DNA from: Trissonchulus latispiculum
Taxonomy: Eukaryota; Nematoda; Enoplea; Enoplida; Ironidae
Assembly: GCA_030248195.1 (NCBI GenBank)
Contig: JASAND010005466.1
Span: forward strand, 44,339-108,338
Length of the DNA stretch: 64,000 nucleotides
Direction of reading: 5' to 3'
The notes beneath the pieces were generated by a model. That model did no database searches and was not told where the DNA came from. It saw only the letters and a list, made by a program, of their open reading frames with translations. The position numbers and the translations under genes were made by a program. Positions 46,130 through 60,100 of this stretch are shown here, piece by piece; the first letter of the stretch is position 1; each line of letters begins with the position of its first letter.

Positions 46130-46780
46130 TCTTTACGAGATAATGTTACAAAACTCAGCAACAAAATATTACTTTACTTTGCTGAAAAAATTTTCTACTT
46201 CATGGAAAACCATAGTCAATAAAGCAGCACGCAAAATAAGTAATAAAAACAATCAAAATTATATATACAGCTAAGCTACAAACAAGAGAAGAAGAGAGAA
46301 GACTACCGGTTTGTTGCTCAAATTATCAGCTAGCAGTTTTATAACCAACAAGGGAAACTGCGAAAAATTTTACAATCAAAAATCTATTGGAATTAGGACA
46401 AAACATTACAATGAAAAATCAATCAGAATTGACATCTGCGGTTACAATGCAGAGAATGAAATAAAGCGTTTAACCGCAACAATAATAAATTAGCACTTGC
46501 ATAATAAAGTACCAGGGTTTAATAGAATTGACAGGATTATAATTTCACCCCCATAACTTTATCTACGAAGTTGTGGCTTTTCTCTCGCAAAACATGTGCC
46601 AACCTCGATATAATAAACTCAGAGTCACACACAATACAATTAATCATGCATTGCAAATACATAAGTTTTCACAACTTTAGCATATCACCTTGTAATAAAC
46701 GAAATAATATCAAAATATCATACAGGATGAACAAACATCTTAATTACATCGGCAACTAAAACTTCTACATAATAACCACA
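46130..46780. other. AT-rich intergenic sequence
   Basis: Between family-1 copy E and the 46795 MITE. Short frames only; no repeat or gene recognised. Confidence 0.4.
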
Positions 46781-46794
46781 GCACTCTAACAGTT

Positions 46795-47976
46795 CAGGCC
46801 AGTTTACACCACCAAACGTTCGCCAAATGAACCCTCCACCAAACTCAAGTTTGGCGAAAGTTTGGTAGAAGTTTGATGGTGTAAACGTACACCAAACGCC
46901 CCCAACCTTCCACCAAACTAACGCTAAACTGTCACACTGAGTTTGGTCCCCTAGCAATTTTCACAAAACGTTTGGTGAAACAGACCAATAAGAATCCACC
47001 AAAAAGTCACATGCCTGTGTCTGTGCTATAATACTATTGCATAGATATGCATTTGCGCCCTTCGTCACCTTTCATATTTTGTATTATTTATTTATGTTGT
47101 TACCCTTAAAGGATTTAAAAAGACGGTAGGCTTCAGAATTAACGAAATGTATTGAAAGGTAGTTTGGAAATATTAAATGGAAATTGAATAAAAAATATTA
47201 AAAAATTGGAAAGGAAGTATTGTACTAAAATTTTGCTAGGACCAGGTTTATATTTATGTCAATAAAACCTTTTAATGTCCCAATCGTTTACAAATTGCAT
47301 TAAAATTACCAGACAACATCCGTGAATGGGGAAGCCCCTCTAAACTCAGGCCACCTATGACTAAACCGCTTTAATACCGACAAATTTCCGTGAACAAACT
47401 GTTAGAATAAACTTAAACAGGCGCTCATATTCTCTTTAAATTCACTGGTTCCTACCTGAACTTTGGCGAATGTTTGGAGGAAGTTTGGTCAAACGGAGTT
47501 TCTGCTTAATTTTACTGGGGGGCGGTGGCCCCCCACTGGGCGACCTTTCTCCACCATTTGAGGTTCCCCACCCTTAAAAACCCCCGCATAAATTCTGACC
47601 GCCTGCCCATAAGTCAAAATCCAAAAAATTGCCAAATTTCACTATTTTTACCCTAAATTTTCAAAAATTTTCAAAAAATCTTCGGGTTCGCCGGGTTTTA
47701 AACGAAATTTTCGCTATTAGCTTAAAAACCATCTAAAATTAGTCTGTTTTTAGCAAGTTTTGGCGGGTTTTATATAGACAAAAAACGTTAAAATTTGCTT
47801 TTTCAAAAATATGTCCCCCCTCGGTGAGCTCCCCCATACTGCCCCTCCACATAAATTTTGGCCTAAAAATAAGCCAGAGTTTGGTACTGTACACACAAAG
47901 TTTGCCAAACTTTTTGCACCAAACTTGAGTTTGGCCAAGCATTGGTTTGGCGAAAGTTTGGTGGTGTAAACTGGCC
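46795..47976. mobile_element. MITE with GGCCAGTTTACACCACC ends
   Basis: About 1.18 kb. Inverted ends AGGCCAGTTTACACCACCAAA and many TTTGGCGAAAG-like subterminal repeats of alternating orientation. It contains the nested MITE 47502-47877 and lies about 20 bp beyond the twinfilin stop codon. Confidence 0.7.
47502..47877. mobile_element. G-tract MITE with AGTTT TSD, nested in larger MITE
   Basis: CTGCTTAATTTTACTGGGG to CCTAAAAATAAGCCAG, flanked by AGTTT. Core CGGGTTCGCCGGG. It sits inside the 46795-47976 element. Confidence 0.72.
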
Positions 47977-47997
47977 TTCACACAGTAGTCTAACTGA

Positions 47998-48147
47998 CTA
48001 CTGATTGTTTCGAATTAGACGTCGTGGCCCTCGGTTATTTCTTGGAGGTGGTGGCTTATCAAATTTCTTTTCAGGCACATATTCTTGAGGATGTAATGCG
48101 TCCATCAAAATTTCTTCAGAAATATCATCGCCATTTTCAATTTCCAT
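47998..48147 (-). CDS. TWF: Twinfilin last coding exon (basic tail and stop)
   Basis: 49 codons plus stop, beginning [14 protein letters not shown] after acceptor GTGCTCCAG. The family equivalent is [32 protein letters not shown] and [11 protein letters not shown] follow. This C-terminal tail binds capping protein and phosphoinositides in characterised twinfilins. The TAG stop at 47998-48000 lies only about 20 bp from the edge of the 46795-47976 MITE, so the transcript's 3' UTR probably includes transposon sequence. Confidence 0.94.
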   Translation of the reverse strand: MEIENGDDISEEILMDALHPQEYVPEKKFDKPPPPRNNRGPRRLIRNNQ

Positions 48148-51100
48148 CTGGAGCACAGAAATAATGTACAAGCGCTAAATTTTTAATTACGATGCTTTTA
48201 TCTCGATTATGCTAAACAATTCCTTCATTTCTCAGCAACAAAATCTTTCTTTCTAGATCTTTCTCACAACGACGATTGAATGCTCGTAAACAGCATTCAA
48301 ACAGCGTGCAGCTATGCAGCTAGCAGTAGCAACTGCACACAAAGCCTGAGCTTTGAAACGTCTGTTCACAGTTAACACAGTTCACAAGTTAAGGGGGGTC
48401 CACTTTGGGGCCATTTTTCGATCATCTCCGATTTTCCTCATTTTCACATATTTTATTGTCCAAGTGGTATATTTTAACGAGTTTATAAAATTTAAGCCGG
48501 ATCTCTTACGGTTCTTGAGAAAATTCTTCTCAAAGCCGAGCTATGCATGTGTTAAACATAGGAAATCGAAAAAGTGTCGATTATAATTCTGCGCCAAAAA
48601 AATCTCGAAACTGGTGTAAGATACTGGGTAACATTTGGTGCACAGGTGGACAAGGGGGGGGAAATTCCCCCCCCTCGGCGAAGTCGCCCACAAGGGGTCG
48701 TGAAATTGCTCCCACAAGGGGTAAGAAAACTGGCCACACGGGGTAAGAAAATTGCCCAAAAAATAGGTTTTACGACTAAAATTTCCAAAAATTTTCCGGC
48801 TTCGCCGGAATTTTTCACTTAAAATTACTATTTTTAGCTAAAAACGTCCAAAAAACGTGTTTTAGCTTAAAAATTGCAGTTTTTTGCTAAAAATAGTCTA
48901 AAATAGCTTAAAAATCGCTTTTCATAGGGGTCGCGGCAGCGACCCCTATAATATGTGTGAAAAGTGGCTGGAGACAGTGTAAAATAAGCTGCGCAGAAGC
49001 TGCGCAAAATCCTGCGCAGATCCTGCGCAGATTTCATGCGCAAATTGTAGAGCACATCGAGTTTAGTATGTCTGTGAAGTTTCAGCCCCGTATCACTTAC
49101 CGTTAAAAAGTTGCGCCCCGGACCGGTTATGGCGGCGATGTTTTTTCTTTTTTTCCGGTTTCTCCTATTTGATGGTTGTATTGTACATAATGTTCGCCGC
49201 TTTCACGTGATCTGCAGCGGTGGGCCAACCTAAAGGGCTATGGGGTCTAGTAGTACCCTCTAAAGAATTTAAGAATCACAACTTTTTTTGCGCCGCAGCT
49301 GCGCCACAGCGCCGCAGTGGCGCCGCTGCGCCGCAGCTGCGCCACAGCGCCGCAAAGTCGGCTCATAGCGAAAAGTGACCATTTTTGTGGTCGTCGCTCA
49401 GGTCGAACGTTACGAGCTGGAGCTGATTTCTTTTTATATTCAGAAATTACATATATTGAACTAACTAACGGTCCAGGTTGCGTTTCTCTATCACTTCCCT
49501 TGCGACCACAGTGGCCCGTCAAAGATGGCGAAAATTCGAAAAATGAAAAATCGAAATTTCTCGCTATCTATTTAACTTTGAACGCTCAAATCTTCCATAC
49601 AATGGTTTTCTGGCACAGAGAATCGATTCCCGCAGTCAGTTTTACCGTCAGACCCACCCATTTTGCTGGGCTGGTTCCACTTTGCCGTCGGGAGGGTCAA
49701 GTCGGAAACCGCTTCCTGGAGGTCCATAGTAGGCTTTACCTGGCCTCTCAAAACTTTGTCTATAGGGGTTTTCTGGTGCGCCCAGCTCATTCCCGGTGTC
49801 CTTTTTGCCGTAGGACTCATCCATCTTGCTGTGCTGGTTCCACTTTTCTGTCTGGAGGGCAATGTCGGAAACCGCTTCCTGGAGGTCCATAGTAGGCTCT
49901 ACCTGGCCTCTCAAAACTTTGTCTATAGGGTTTTCTGGTGTGCCCAGCGCATTCCCGGTATCCGTTTTGCCGTCCGACGTACCTATTTTGCCGGGTTGGT
50001 TCCACTTTGCCGTTTGAAGGGTCAGTCGGGTGGGGGGTCAAGTGGTCGAAAATAAAATTTTTCAAAAGCGGTCAAATTTGGTACCAAATGAAAGCCCTAA
50101 GCGAGCTGAGCAACTTTTGTCATAGAACTGCATGCTCAAAGTGGCTGTAGAGTGCTGTGGTGGGTGGGGTGGGGACTTAGGCGATTTTCGGTCAAAAATG
50201 AAAGTTTTCAAAAGTGGTCAAACTTGGTACCAAATGAAAGCCCTAAGCGAGCTGAGCAACTTTTGTCATAGAAATACATGCTCAAAGTGGCTGTAGAGTG
50301 CTGTGGTGGGGTGGGGTGGGGACTTAGGCGATTTTCGGTCAAAAATGAAATTTTTCAAAAGTGGTCAAATTTGGTACCAAATGAAAGCCCTAAGCGAGCT
50401 GAGCAACTTTTGTCATAGAACTGCATGCTCAAAGTGGCTGTAGAGTGCTGTGGTGGGGTGGGGTGGGGACTTAGGCGATTTTGGGTCAAAAATAAAATTT
50501 TTCAAAAGTGGTCAAATTTGGTATCAAATGAAAGCCCTAAGTGAGCTGAGCAACTTTTGACATGGAACCATCCACCAATATTTGCTGTGCCAAATAACGT
50601 CACGTGCCCATGAAACTTTTGTCTTTACTTCTTCAACCGGAATTTAAAGGATATATATATACCTATTTATATTTATTATATATATATTTAAAGGATATTT
50701 AAAGGATATATATATACGATACAGCCAACACACACATATTATCCTCTTTTGTGCGGAGCATTTTTGTTACTTGTAAAAGTACCCCAAAGAAAAATAGCTC
50801 TCACAAGGGGTACCCAAATTTGCTTCCACAAGGGTCAGTGAAATTTGACCTCCCGTTCAGGTATGATTTGGTGTCGTTTTAAACATCTAAACAGATACTG
50901 TGTCACTGTAGAGTTAGAATTTTGAATTAGGCCTTCAAATAATTTTAATGAATTTTTGAAGTTAGCGAACTCTGAAGCCAATTCTGTCGTTAAAATGGGC
51001 GTCATGAAGTTTGACTGCATATTATAAAAAATAGAAGGCCTAACTAAAAATTCTAACTCCACAGTGACACAGTATATGTGTAAAGCTTTCAAACGATACC

Positions 51101-54100
51101 CAATGTTACTTGGAATCTTTTGCCAGTGTCGAGTTTTTTGGCGCAGAAATTAGGTTTTTCTGCAAAATTGCGAAAAATGCTGTTTTTCAGAAAGATGGAC
51201 ATTTTACGACCAAGCTATATAGTGAGTTTCCATTTTTTGCATTTCAATCTATTTATTCCTGCCTTAAGTTCAATTTGTAACATAAATTATGCAGACAGCT
51301 GTGTCCAGTACTTCTCAGCGCGCCAATGGGGACCCTCAGACACCAAATTTCACAAAACAGTGATTTTTCAAATTTTTCAAAATATGGCATAATATTATAT
51401 CAATCGAAAGCTCTCAGTGCAGGGATGAATTCTTCTCATAGAACTATGGCTGGGAAATGCTTCTATTTCAAGTTAAGCGTTGTTAAACATTTCATTCCAT
51501 TCGGGTGAACGAACAGAGGCCTTGTTCCTCTGGATATTCCTTTAAAGAAGCTACTGATCATGCTTATCTGACTTGAAACCGTACGCAGATGTTTTCATTA
51601 ACGGTTACTAAATATGTACACCAAAATAAGCTAAAAATTTTAAGTTGATTTGCGGAAGCTTGCTTCAGTTGGCTGCTGCACCCTCTTTTTCGCCGATATT
51701 CAAATTTTACTCATTCAATGGCACGTAACTTACGGAGAACTGAACGAAACAACTCAAAATTTGAACTAGCAATGTACGACATATGTGGCTAGATTATGTG
51801 TGAAAATGAGCGAAATCCGTGGTCCAAAAAGTTTTCACGATGGACCCCCCACCTTAAGTGGGGGGAGCTACTAAAATCGACTTGTCCCCAATTTGTCCGA
51901 CTTGCCTACATTTCGCTTTTTCTAGGCGAAAAAGTGGGGGTGGGGAGAGTGAGGGGGCCCACCATTGGGAGGGGGGGACCCAAAACTGGGGGGGGGGGAC
52001 CAAAGAGGTCTAAAATTGCTAAAAAATTAATAAAAATAGCCTGTTTTCTACATATACTGTTATAACTGTGCTAGAAAGTGCTCAAAAATAGCATTTGAGT
52101 AGCAAAATAGACGATTTTTGACAAAACAATTCCGGCGAAGTAAAAAGTTTTGAAAATTTTGACCAAAAATCCTTAAAATTTGGCATTTCCTGGGCACCTT
52201 ATAGTGAGTGGGGGGAAGCCCAAAAAGTGGGGTGGGGCCGAATGGGGGGAAGGAGTCGAGTGGGGTGGGAACCCAAAAAGTGGGGGGTGCCCCCCCACTA
52301 AAATGCCTAGCATTTTGGCATAGACATAGAGTATGGGTTAGAGTATTTTTACAGGGGCGGGACGGGGGCGCCCCGAAATTGATCTACCCTTCGGAAAATG
52401 CCTTCTCCCAGAAATCACCTCCTCCCGTGATTTTTGCATCCCCCCGGGAATTTTTTGGAGGCACTTATTGGAGGCTTATTAAGTATTTTTGGTCAATATT
52501 TTAAAAATTGTTCGGTTTCGCCGGAATTGTTCAGTCAAAAGTCTATTTTGGTACTCAAACTCTTATTGGAGGCCTAAATTGTTGCCAAAATAGGCTAATT
52601 TTCAATAATTTTCACGCTTCGCCGGAGATTTGTTTGTAAAATAGCTATTGTTCGCTTAAATCCTGGCATTTGTGAGAACTTCTTACGTTTCACCATGCAA
52701 AGGACGCCACAAATACCATTTTTGCAAAAAAACCCAAAATTTCTCCTCCCCAGCACCCGGACCCCCCCCCCCCCCCGGAAAAACCTTAAAAATGCCCTGT
52801 GAGTGTGGTCAAAAAATATCGGTACTGAAATCTTGGCAGCCTTCAATGCTGCGCAGCCGTCGCTTTTATGTGCCCGACCCCCATTTTTTCCAAGTACGAA
52901 CATAATTCATTAAAAATTTCTACTGGCTGTTAGGCCTTAGCTTCAAAGCTGCCATTTGAAAATGTGATTCGCCAAATGTGTCCCCATCTGCAAAAACCTA
53001 CTAGACGGCTGTATCTTATCTGCATCTAAAGAGAACTGAGGTCAGAATTGATGCTTGGCTAACGAAAAGAAATTTTATCTCTGGTGCAAGCTATAAGGCT
53101 GTGATTTGGCATATACAAAGGCCCTATAGGTCGTGTACTCATTTGTGAAAAGTGATAAGAAATTCCGCCGACTGAAAAATTTTTATGTAAACTGGAATCT
53201 TCAAAAATTGGCAAAATAGCTATTTTCAGTCTGTCGCCGTCGCGTCCTGTATAGAAGCTTTCTGGTGCCATAGAAGCCACTAACCTTCACTAATCAAGCT
53301 GAAATTTGGTGTGGGTGTATTTTCGACCACTCCGAGTTCAAACATTTCAAAAATTTTCAATTTCAAAAAATTTGATTTTTTCTATTTTGGTCATTGCACG
53401 GAACCATTGCCGAAAATGGCGATCCTGGCAATTTTTGAAGATTCAAATTGACATAAAAAATTTTCAATCGACAGAATTTTCTACTATATAATTGGCATAA
53501 ATAAGTACACCTATACGGCCTCTGCATGCCAAATTACAGCCTTATAGCTTGCACCAGAATTAAAATTTTCTTTTCGCCGAAAATTTATAAATTTTTGGTG
53601 AAACTTCAACTTCGAGGATCAGTTCGCTTTGATGCAGATAAGATACAGCCATCTAGTATTTTTCAGATAGAGACACATGCCAAATGGCATCCTTAAAGCT
53701 AAGGATTAACAATCAGCAGAAAGGTTTAATCAATTATGTTGGTAGTATTGAAAAATGGGGGGGGCACATAACAGCGAAGGCTGCACACAACTGAAGGGCG
53801 GCTAAGCTCTCAGTACCCGATATGTTTTGACAATATCATCTCTGGATCTGTGCGGAAAAGTAGGCCAATCCGGCAAAGTCGGGGCAAACCGGTAGTAGCC
53901 CCCTTAATTTGACATACTTCAGACTGATTTTACTTTCGCTACATTTTTACTCTCCCTCTTTTGAGATACCTTTACACTTTACCTTTTTATCTATGGGAAG
54001 CATAAGCTCATTCTGTACAGTATCCAGAAAAGGGGCTTTACAACTGGAGTAGAGCATCCTCTCCTTGATAGAACAATGCTGACTGGGCATGCTGTAGATG

Positions 54101-57100
54101 AAGACTAAAATATAATAAAACACAACAAATAAATTCTTCATTTCTTTATGATGAATTCTTCATTTCTTTATGATTAATGCTTGTAACCTTCGCGGATTAG
54201 TGCAACCAAGAGTACATAATAACTAAGAGTGTGACAAGCGTCAAGCTCTTAGTTATTAGGCTTGGGACATGATATGCACGATAACGGCTGACCCCCCCCC
54301 ACAAATTAGACCCACCACTTCAAAGATATTCGCACGCTATGCTTGTGTGCTGAAGCTCGTAAACACAACTACTCAGTTGGTTCAATGTGCGTCTGTTGCG
54401 AGCTTCAGCACACAAGCATAGCGTGCGAATTTCTTTGAAGTGACGGGTCTAATTTGTGGGGGGGGGGTCAGCCGTTATCGTGCATATCATGTCCCAAGCC
54501 TAATAACTAAGAGCTTGACGCTTGTCACACTCTTAGTTATTATGTACTCTTGGTGTAACCTGCTAGCCCGCGCTTACATCATTTTCTTGATGTAAACACC
54601 ATAAAACACCTTATTCACACATTAACAATCAGACCTAGCCAATCTTACAAAGAACAAGTTAAAACGGAATACACAGGCCACTTTGGAGGTGCCAGCCAAC
54701 CAACAAAAATAATCTAATTTAATTATTTATCTATGTGATACAGCAATACAAATTTAACATGTATATACAGAATAGGAAAAAGCAATACCCAAAGAGATTT
54801 GGGGCACTCCTTGAAATGTATGATCATAAAGAAAAAAGTGGTAGGCAGGACGATCATTTGGTATACTTAGTGAAAGCTCTCTAATTGACAGTTTCGCAGA
54901 TCTTTCCAATCTAATAGCTTCATTTAGCACATCCACGGCCTATAAACAGAAAATAAGCAGTGTCGTTTCAGTTTTTTTTAAATGTTTTATTCTAAAACAA
55001 GCACCACAATAGGCAGAACCTGCTGTTCTTTCTAATCATCTTTAGGCATTCATGATCATGAATGTCTTTGGTCATGACCTTGAATCTACCACACTTCAGA
55101 GATTAGATACGTGAGTTACATGAGTAATTATTTGAAAAATGGTGCTAGTTGGCTGTTTGCGGCAACTTGGCCGTTGGCTGTTCACGGCATCGTTGGTCAT
55201 CGGTTGTCCGTTAAGCCCGGTTCATACTTATTTTCTGTTCGTTCGTTTGTCGGTCTGTCCTTTTCTACTATTTTCCATTTCTCCGTTTGCCTGCTTGCTG
55301 AACTCACACAGTTCATACTTCTTTCTGTTTAACTGTTAGATTAGGACCACTTGATGGCCCAAGCTCCGACATAGCTTTTTCCTCAAGAGGTGTCACTACT
55401 GGGAGTTGTCATTCTCGATCTATTAGAAGCGCGACACATCCTCTGCAAGCTAACGGCTGACCCCCGTCCCGCAAACTGGATCCTTCACTTCAAAAAAATT
55501 TCGCCGCTATGCGTGTATTCTAAAGCTCGAAACAGACACAAAACTGGAGCACGTAGTGCTTGTGTTTTCGAGCTTTATTTAGCACACAAGCATAGAGAGA
55601 GTGAGCGTACCCTCGTTTCGATTGGGTATCAATTTGCGGGCTGGGGTCAGCCGTTAGCATGCAGAGGATGTGTCAAGCTGATAATATACAGAGTACGCCT
55701 GCTGTCATACTCTTATGTATTATGTACTCTTGCTTTAAGACATCTACTTGAACTCCTGTTAAAATGATCATGAAAATTCAATTCAAGAACGCATTTTGTT
55801 TTAAAAAAATTCAGATTTGTTGCAAAAGTTCATGGTTATTTCATTCTAAATTTTACTTCATTCCATGGCCTCATTATTTCAAGTGCTTTCAGAGATTCTG
55901 GTTGGCTGTTGCATACGGACACCCAGAAAAGTGGTGAAGTGAAAAACCGACGTCCCATTACGGGCAAACAGACAAACAGAAAAACAAATCAACAATTCAA
56001 ACAGACCTTAGGGTAATCGTAAATATATACATACATGGACAAAAAGACAAAGGTATGAACCAGGCTTCAGCCGCTGATTGGCAAGTCCTTGCGCTAGCAG
56101 CAGTTTTCGCAAGTTATCTACGTATACGCATTAAATTTAAATCTAGGTATTTCAATAGGAAAGGAACAACATCGTTATACTTTAAACCAGTTTTACCAAA
56201 TGCACATAGTTTTGGGATCCAACTTTCATTGACTTTAGGGCATTCACAGCATCACCATCAATGGGGAAAGACACTCCTTGGGCATTGGATCGACCCTGTA
56301 AGCCTATCGAATTACGAATAACAGACTCCTAAAAACAATGATAAGACTATATGCTGCGCATAATTTAATTCAATATATAAGCATGAGCACAAGCACATAG
56401 CACACTAGTATGTTTAGCAAACGGGCTAACTTATTTAGTGAGTTGGCGAGCCCTGCTCAGTTAAGGGAGGGGGTCCATTTTTGCCCGATTTTTCGACCAC
56501 CTGGGATTTCGCTCATTTCCACATATTTCGTAGTCTGAGTGGGATATTTTAACGAGTTTTTTAGAGTTGTTGAGTAATTTTACCTCAAAGTTGGGGTCTG
56601 CATATGTTTAACATAGGAAACGAAAAAGTGGTGATTTTATTCGTGCGCCAAAAATCTCTAGATGATCAGTCATGAATCTGTATAATTTTGTATTTAAGTT
56701 GAACCTATGATCATGAACTGCGGTACCTTGGAAGCCGAACTTTAATTGTTTATTTGAAGTGAACAGTGGAAAATCGCCAAATTTCAACGCTTTTTGCAGC
56801 TTTAAAGTGGTGTTTTCGGAACTAGTTGCAAACTGCTCCAATTCAAAGTCCTAAATGGAAATTCTGACTAAAAGGTTCCGTAGTATTTAAAGCATCTTTA
56901 ATTGGATTCGTAGACTTTAAAGCGGCCTTTGATTCAGGAGACCGATCTACCCTATGTGCTATATTGGAGTCTGACGGCGTACCGACGAAACTGATTCGCA
57001 TAATAAAACTGTTGTATACAAGAAAGTAAAATGCTCCTCCGGAGCATAGAAAAGTAATATGGGTGGATGTAGTGAGGTTGCGAAACAAAGAGAGGACTAG

Positions 57101-60100
57101 CTTTGAAAATGCTTAATATGGGGCTAGGTTCTAAAAGAAAGGAGGACTAGGTTGTGGGCGAACTAATATGGGCACAGCGTCGCCGAACAACCCATATTCG
57201 CGGGCTGTAAATATTATACATTCATCTATATCAGTTTCTAGACTTTAAATTATAGCTCCAGATTCTAAATTAGATGATATAATCCATATCCGCCTATTCG
57301 TACTTCCATGTATTATATAGTCAGACTTTTCCTTCGGGAAAGTCTAAGCTTAGTGTTCATTTTATGCATTTATACAGACAGCATATTTAAAGAATAATTT
57401 TATAGCGATTGTCCTTGACTGCAATCCTGCCGGATTGAACCAATAGTTTTACCGCCACTACATCCCCATGTTTCTGTCCGATACTTGTCATAGTCCAACT
57501 AAATTTAGGGTATATAGCTAGCCTAAAACTGCTCTGGCAAACAACTACTATATCTCGCAGATTACCTATTCAACATTTTTTACTCTAATGTTGACCGTTC
57601 TATATATGTGACAAACGCAGAAGCGAAGCGTGCAAACCCGCGAATATGGGTTGTTCGGCGACGCTGTGCCCATATTAGTTCGCCCACAACCTAGTCCTCC
57701 TTTCTTTTAGAACCTAGCCCCATATTAAGCATTTTCAAAGCTAGTCCTCTCTTTGTTTCGCAACCTCACTACATCCACCCATATTACTTTTCTATGCTCC
57801 GGAGGAGCATTTTACTTTCTTGTCCTCTTAGCACTTTAAAGATTCTCTGACAATATTCCAATGTTGTTAAGCATTGGCCTTAAGATTAGCTCGTATGTCG
57901 AGGCCGAGGGACTAATTGGAAAGGGGAGGCCTCCATGAATAAACTTCCCATCAAAAAAGTGGATCCCCCTTTGGTACCAAATTTGGCAGTGAAAAAATCA
58001 GAAAGCGAAATTTTCAAAATTTTTCTTGTTTTAACTTAACTAGTTTAATTAGACGGCATAGCTTAATTTTCCGGCTTAATGATGGATGCGTTTCCAGTGA
58101 GATTACGTAATGAGTTAAGAAGGAGCCGAACATCCCGCAGGGTACTTGCAGTACACAGGACTATGGGGCCACTTTCGTGGGGGTTTGCCAGTGGTCAGTA
58201 GGCCATAGTGACCACTGGTCACTTCCATCGGCTTCGGCAATATGCCCATTAAAACGAGCGTTGTCGATTTACTATATCAAAATCTCCGCAACTAAAACTA
58301 TAGTTTAAACCGTTTATACTAACTTTATTTAAACTTTTATAAAACCGAAGAACTCAGTTTTAGGAAGTTCGACGACTGGTCACTTGACCACCTAGACCGT
58401 AGTGACCAGTGGTCACTTCCGTCAGATCTGAAAATGTGCTCATTGAGACGGGCGTAATCGATTTACTATATTATATGCCCCTAACCAAAACGCTGTTATA
58501 AGGGGTTTGACCAGTGGTCAATAGGCCCCATACACCGTAGTGACCACAGGTCACTTCCTCAATTTCGGCAATATGCCCATTGAAACGAGCGTAGTTGATT
58601 TACTACATATGCCCCCAACCAAAACGCCGAAAAACAGGCCATTTGACCAGTGGTCAATAGGGCCCCAAGGACGTAGTGACCAGTGGTCACTTCCATCGGT
58701 TTCGGCAATATGCTCATTGAAACGAGCGTAGTCGATTTACTACATATGCCCCCATCCAAAACGCCTACTAACGCTGTTTTAGGCCATTTGACCAGTGGCC
58801 CATAGGGCCCCGAGGCCATAGTGACCAGTGGTCACTTCCGTCGGTTTCGGAAATATGCTCATTGAAACGAGCGTAGTCGATTTACTACATATGCCCCTCA
58901 CCAAAACGCTGGAAAACGCTGTTTTAGGCCATTTGACCAGTGGTCAATAGGCCCCATGGGCTGTAGTGACCAGTGGTCACTTCCGTCGGTTTCGGCAATA
59001 TGCCCATTGAAACGAGCGTAGTCGATTTACTATATATGCCGCCGACCAAAACGCCGAAAAACGCTGTTTAGAGTGAGTTTTCCCAACTTTGACCCTGGGC
59101 GAGGAACCGCGGGAGCCATGCTGACCAGTGGTCACTTCGGGCGGTAGCGGCAGTATGCTCATCGTTTTCAGCGACCCCGATTTACTATATGTGGGTACCA
59201 CCCCGAGGCCGAAAAACGCCATTTTTAGTGACTTTTAGGCTATTTCTAGTAAAAGTGGGACTTAGCAACTTTTCCCCAAAACAGGTGAAAAAATGCAAAG
59301 TTTGGGCCCATCTCCTGAAAGCTACAGAGCGAAATTAAAAAATCCCCCTCGTTACTTTGTGCGCATAGTCCGAAATATTCAAATAAAATAAACCAAACCG
59401 ATCTAGCTGCTAGCCTGTGAAAAAAAGTTGATTTCAACCGAAGTGCCAAAATAGCGAAAGTCCGACTTTGGGGCCTTGGCACAGAGCCAAAATTGGCCAG
59501 GTGCCAAAATGACCAAAAAAAGGTAGCATGGGGGGACACTGTCTACCAACATATGACAGTAGTATTGGACCAAAATGCCCACAACGTTCCAACACTTCGC
59601 TAGAAAATGCACTTCCGAAAAGCGTTATTCACCTAGAAAAAAAAGCAAACGCAAACTAACTATTGCCAAGTGCAAAAATTTGAAGTTTCGAATTCGAACC
59701 AAAAGTATGGTGATACTTGTAGTGCTACTCGAGTACTTTACGATGGTAACATTTTTACCCCTCCCGAACCTCTAATTAGCTGGCAAAAGGCCAACACGGT
59801 CTCCAAGGGGCCGCGCAGACGCCTTTACACCCATATTATGTAGGGGCGCTATCGCGCCCCTACATAATATGCGAATACCCAAAATCGAGTCAGGGCCTGT
59901 GGCCACCTCTCAGACGATTTCGCGGTGCAAACTGCTGCACGGCAGGGTGCGCCACTGTCTCCCTTACTCTTCAACTGCCTTGTCGACTGGGTGATAAGAA
60001 CTGCGGTTGCTGACGTTGGGGATGATGTCCTATTTGGTCACGGTCCTATTATTTCGGACCTTGACTATGCAGACGACATAGCCGTCTTGGCAGATTCGGA

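Larger units (their letters stand above)
57021..59873 (-). mobile_element. Family-2 Helentron-like element inserted in LINE RT
   Basis: 2853 bp on the minus strand. It starts (T)CGCATATTATG with a GC-rich hairpin (GGGGCGC...GCGCCCC, 59850-59868). A ~650-bp unique block and an array of ~145-bp repeats follow (about 59200-58160). A ~330-bp spacer leads to an ~800-bp foldback ending GGAGCATTTTACTTTCT. Removing it joins TAT-ACA to AAT-ACC, giving the RT string LYTNTQNRVR. There is no target-site duplication and the site is T|T on the element strand, as known for Helentrons/HINEs. No Rep/helicase gene is present, so it is non-autonomous. Confidence 0.7.

Noticed and set aside
46311..46759. Two short plus-strand frames in AT-rich DNA
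   Set aside because: Lys/Asn/Ile composition is that expected of AT-rich non-coding sequence.
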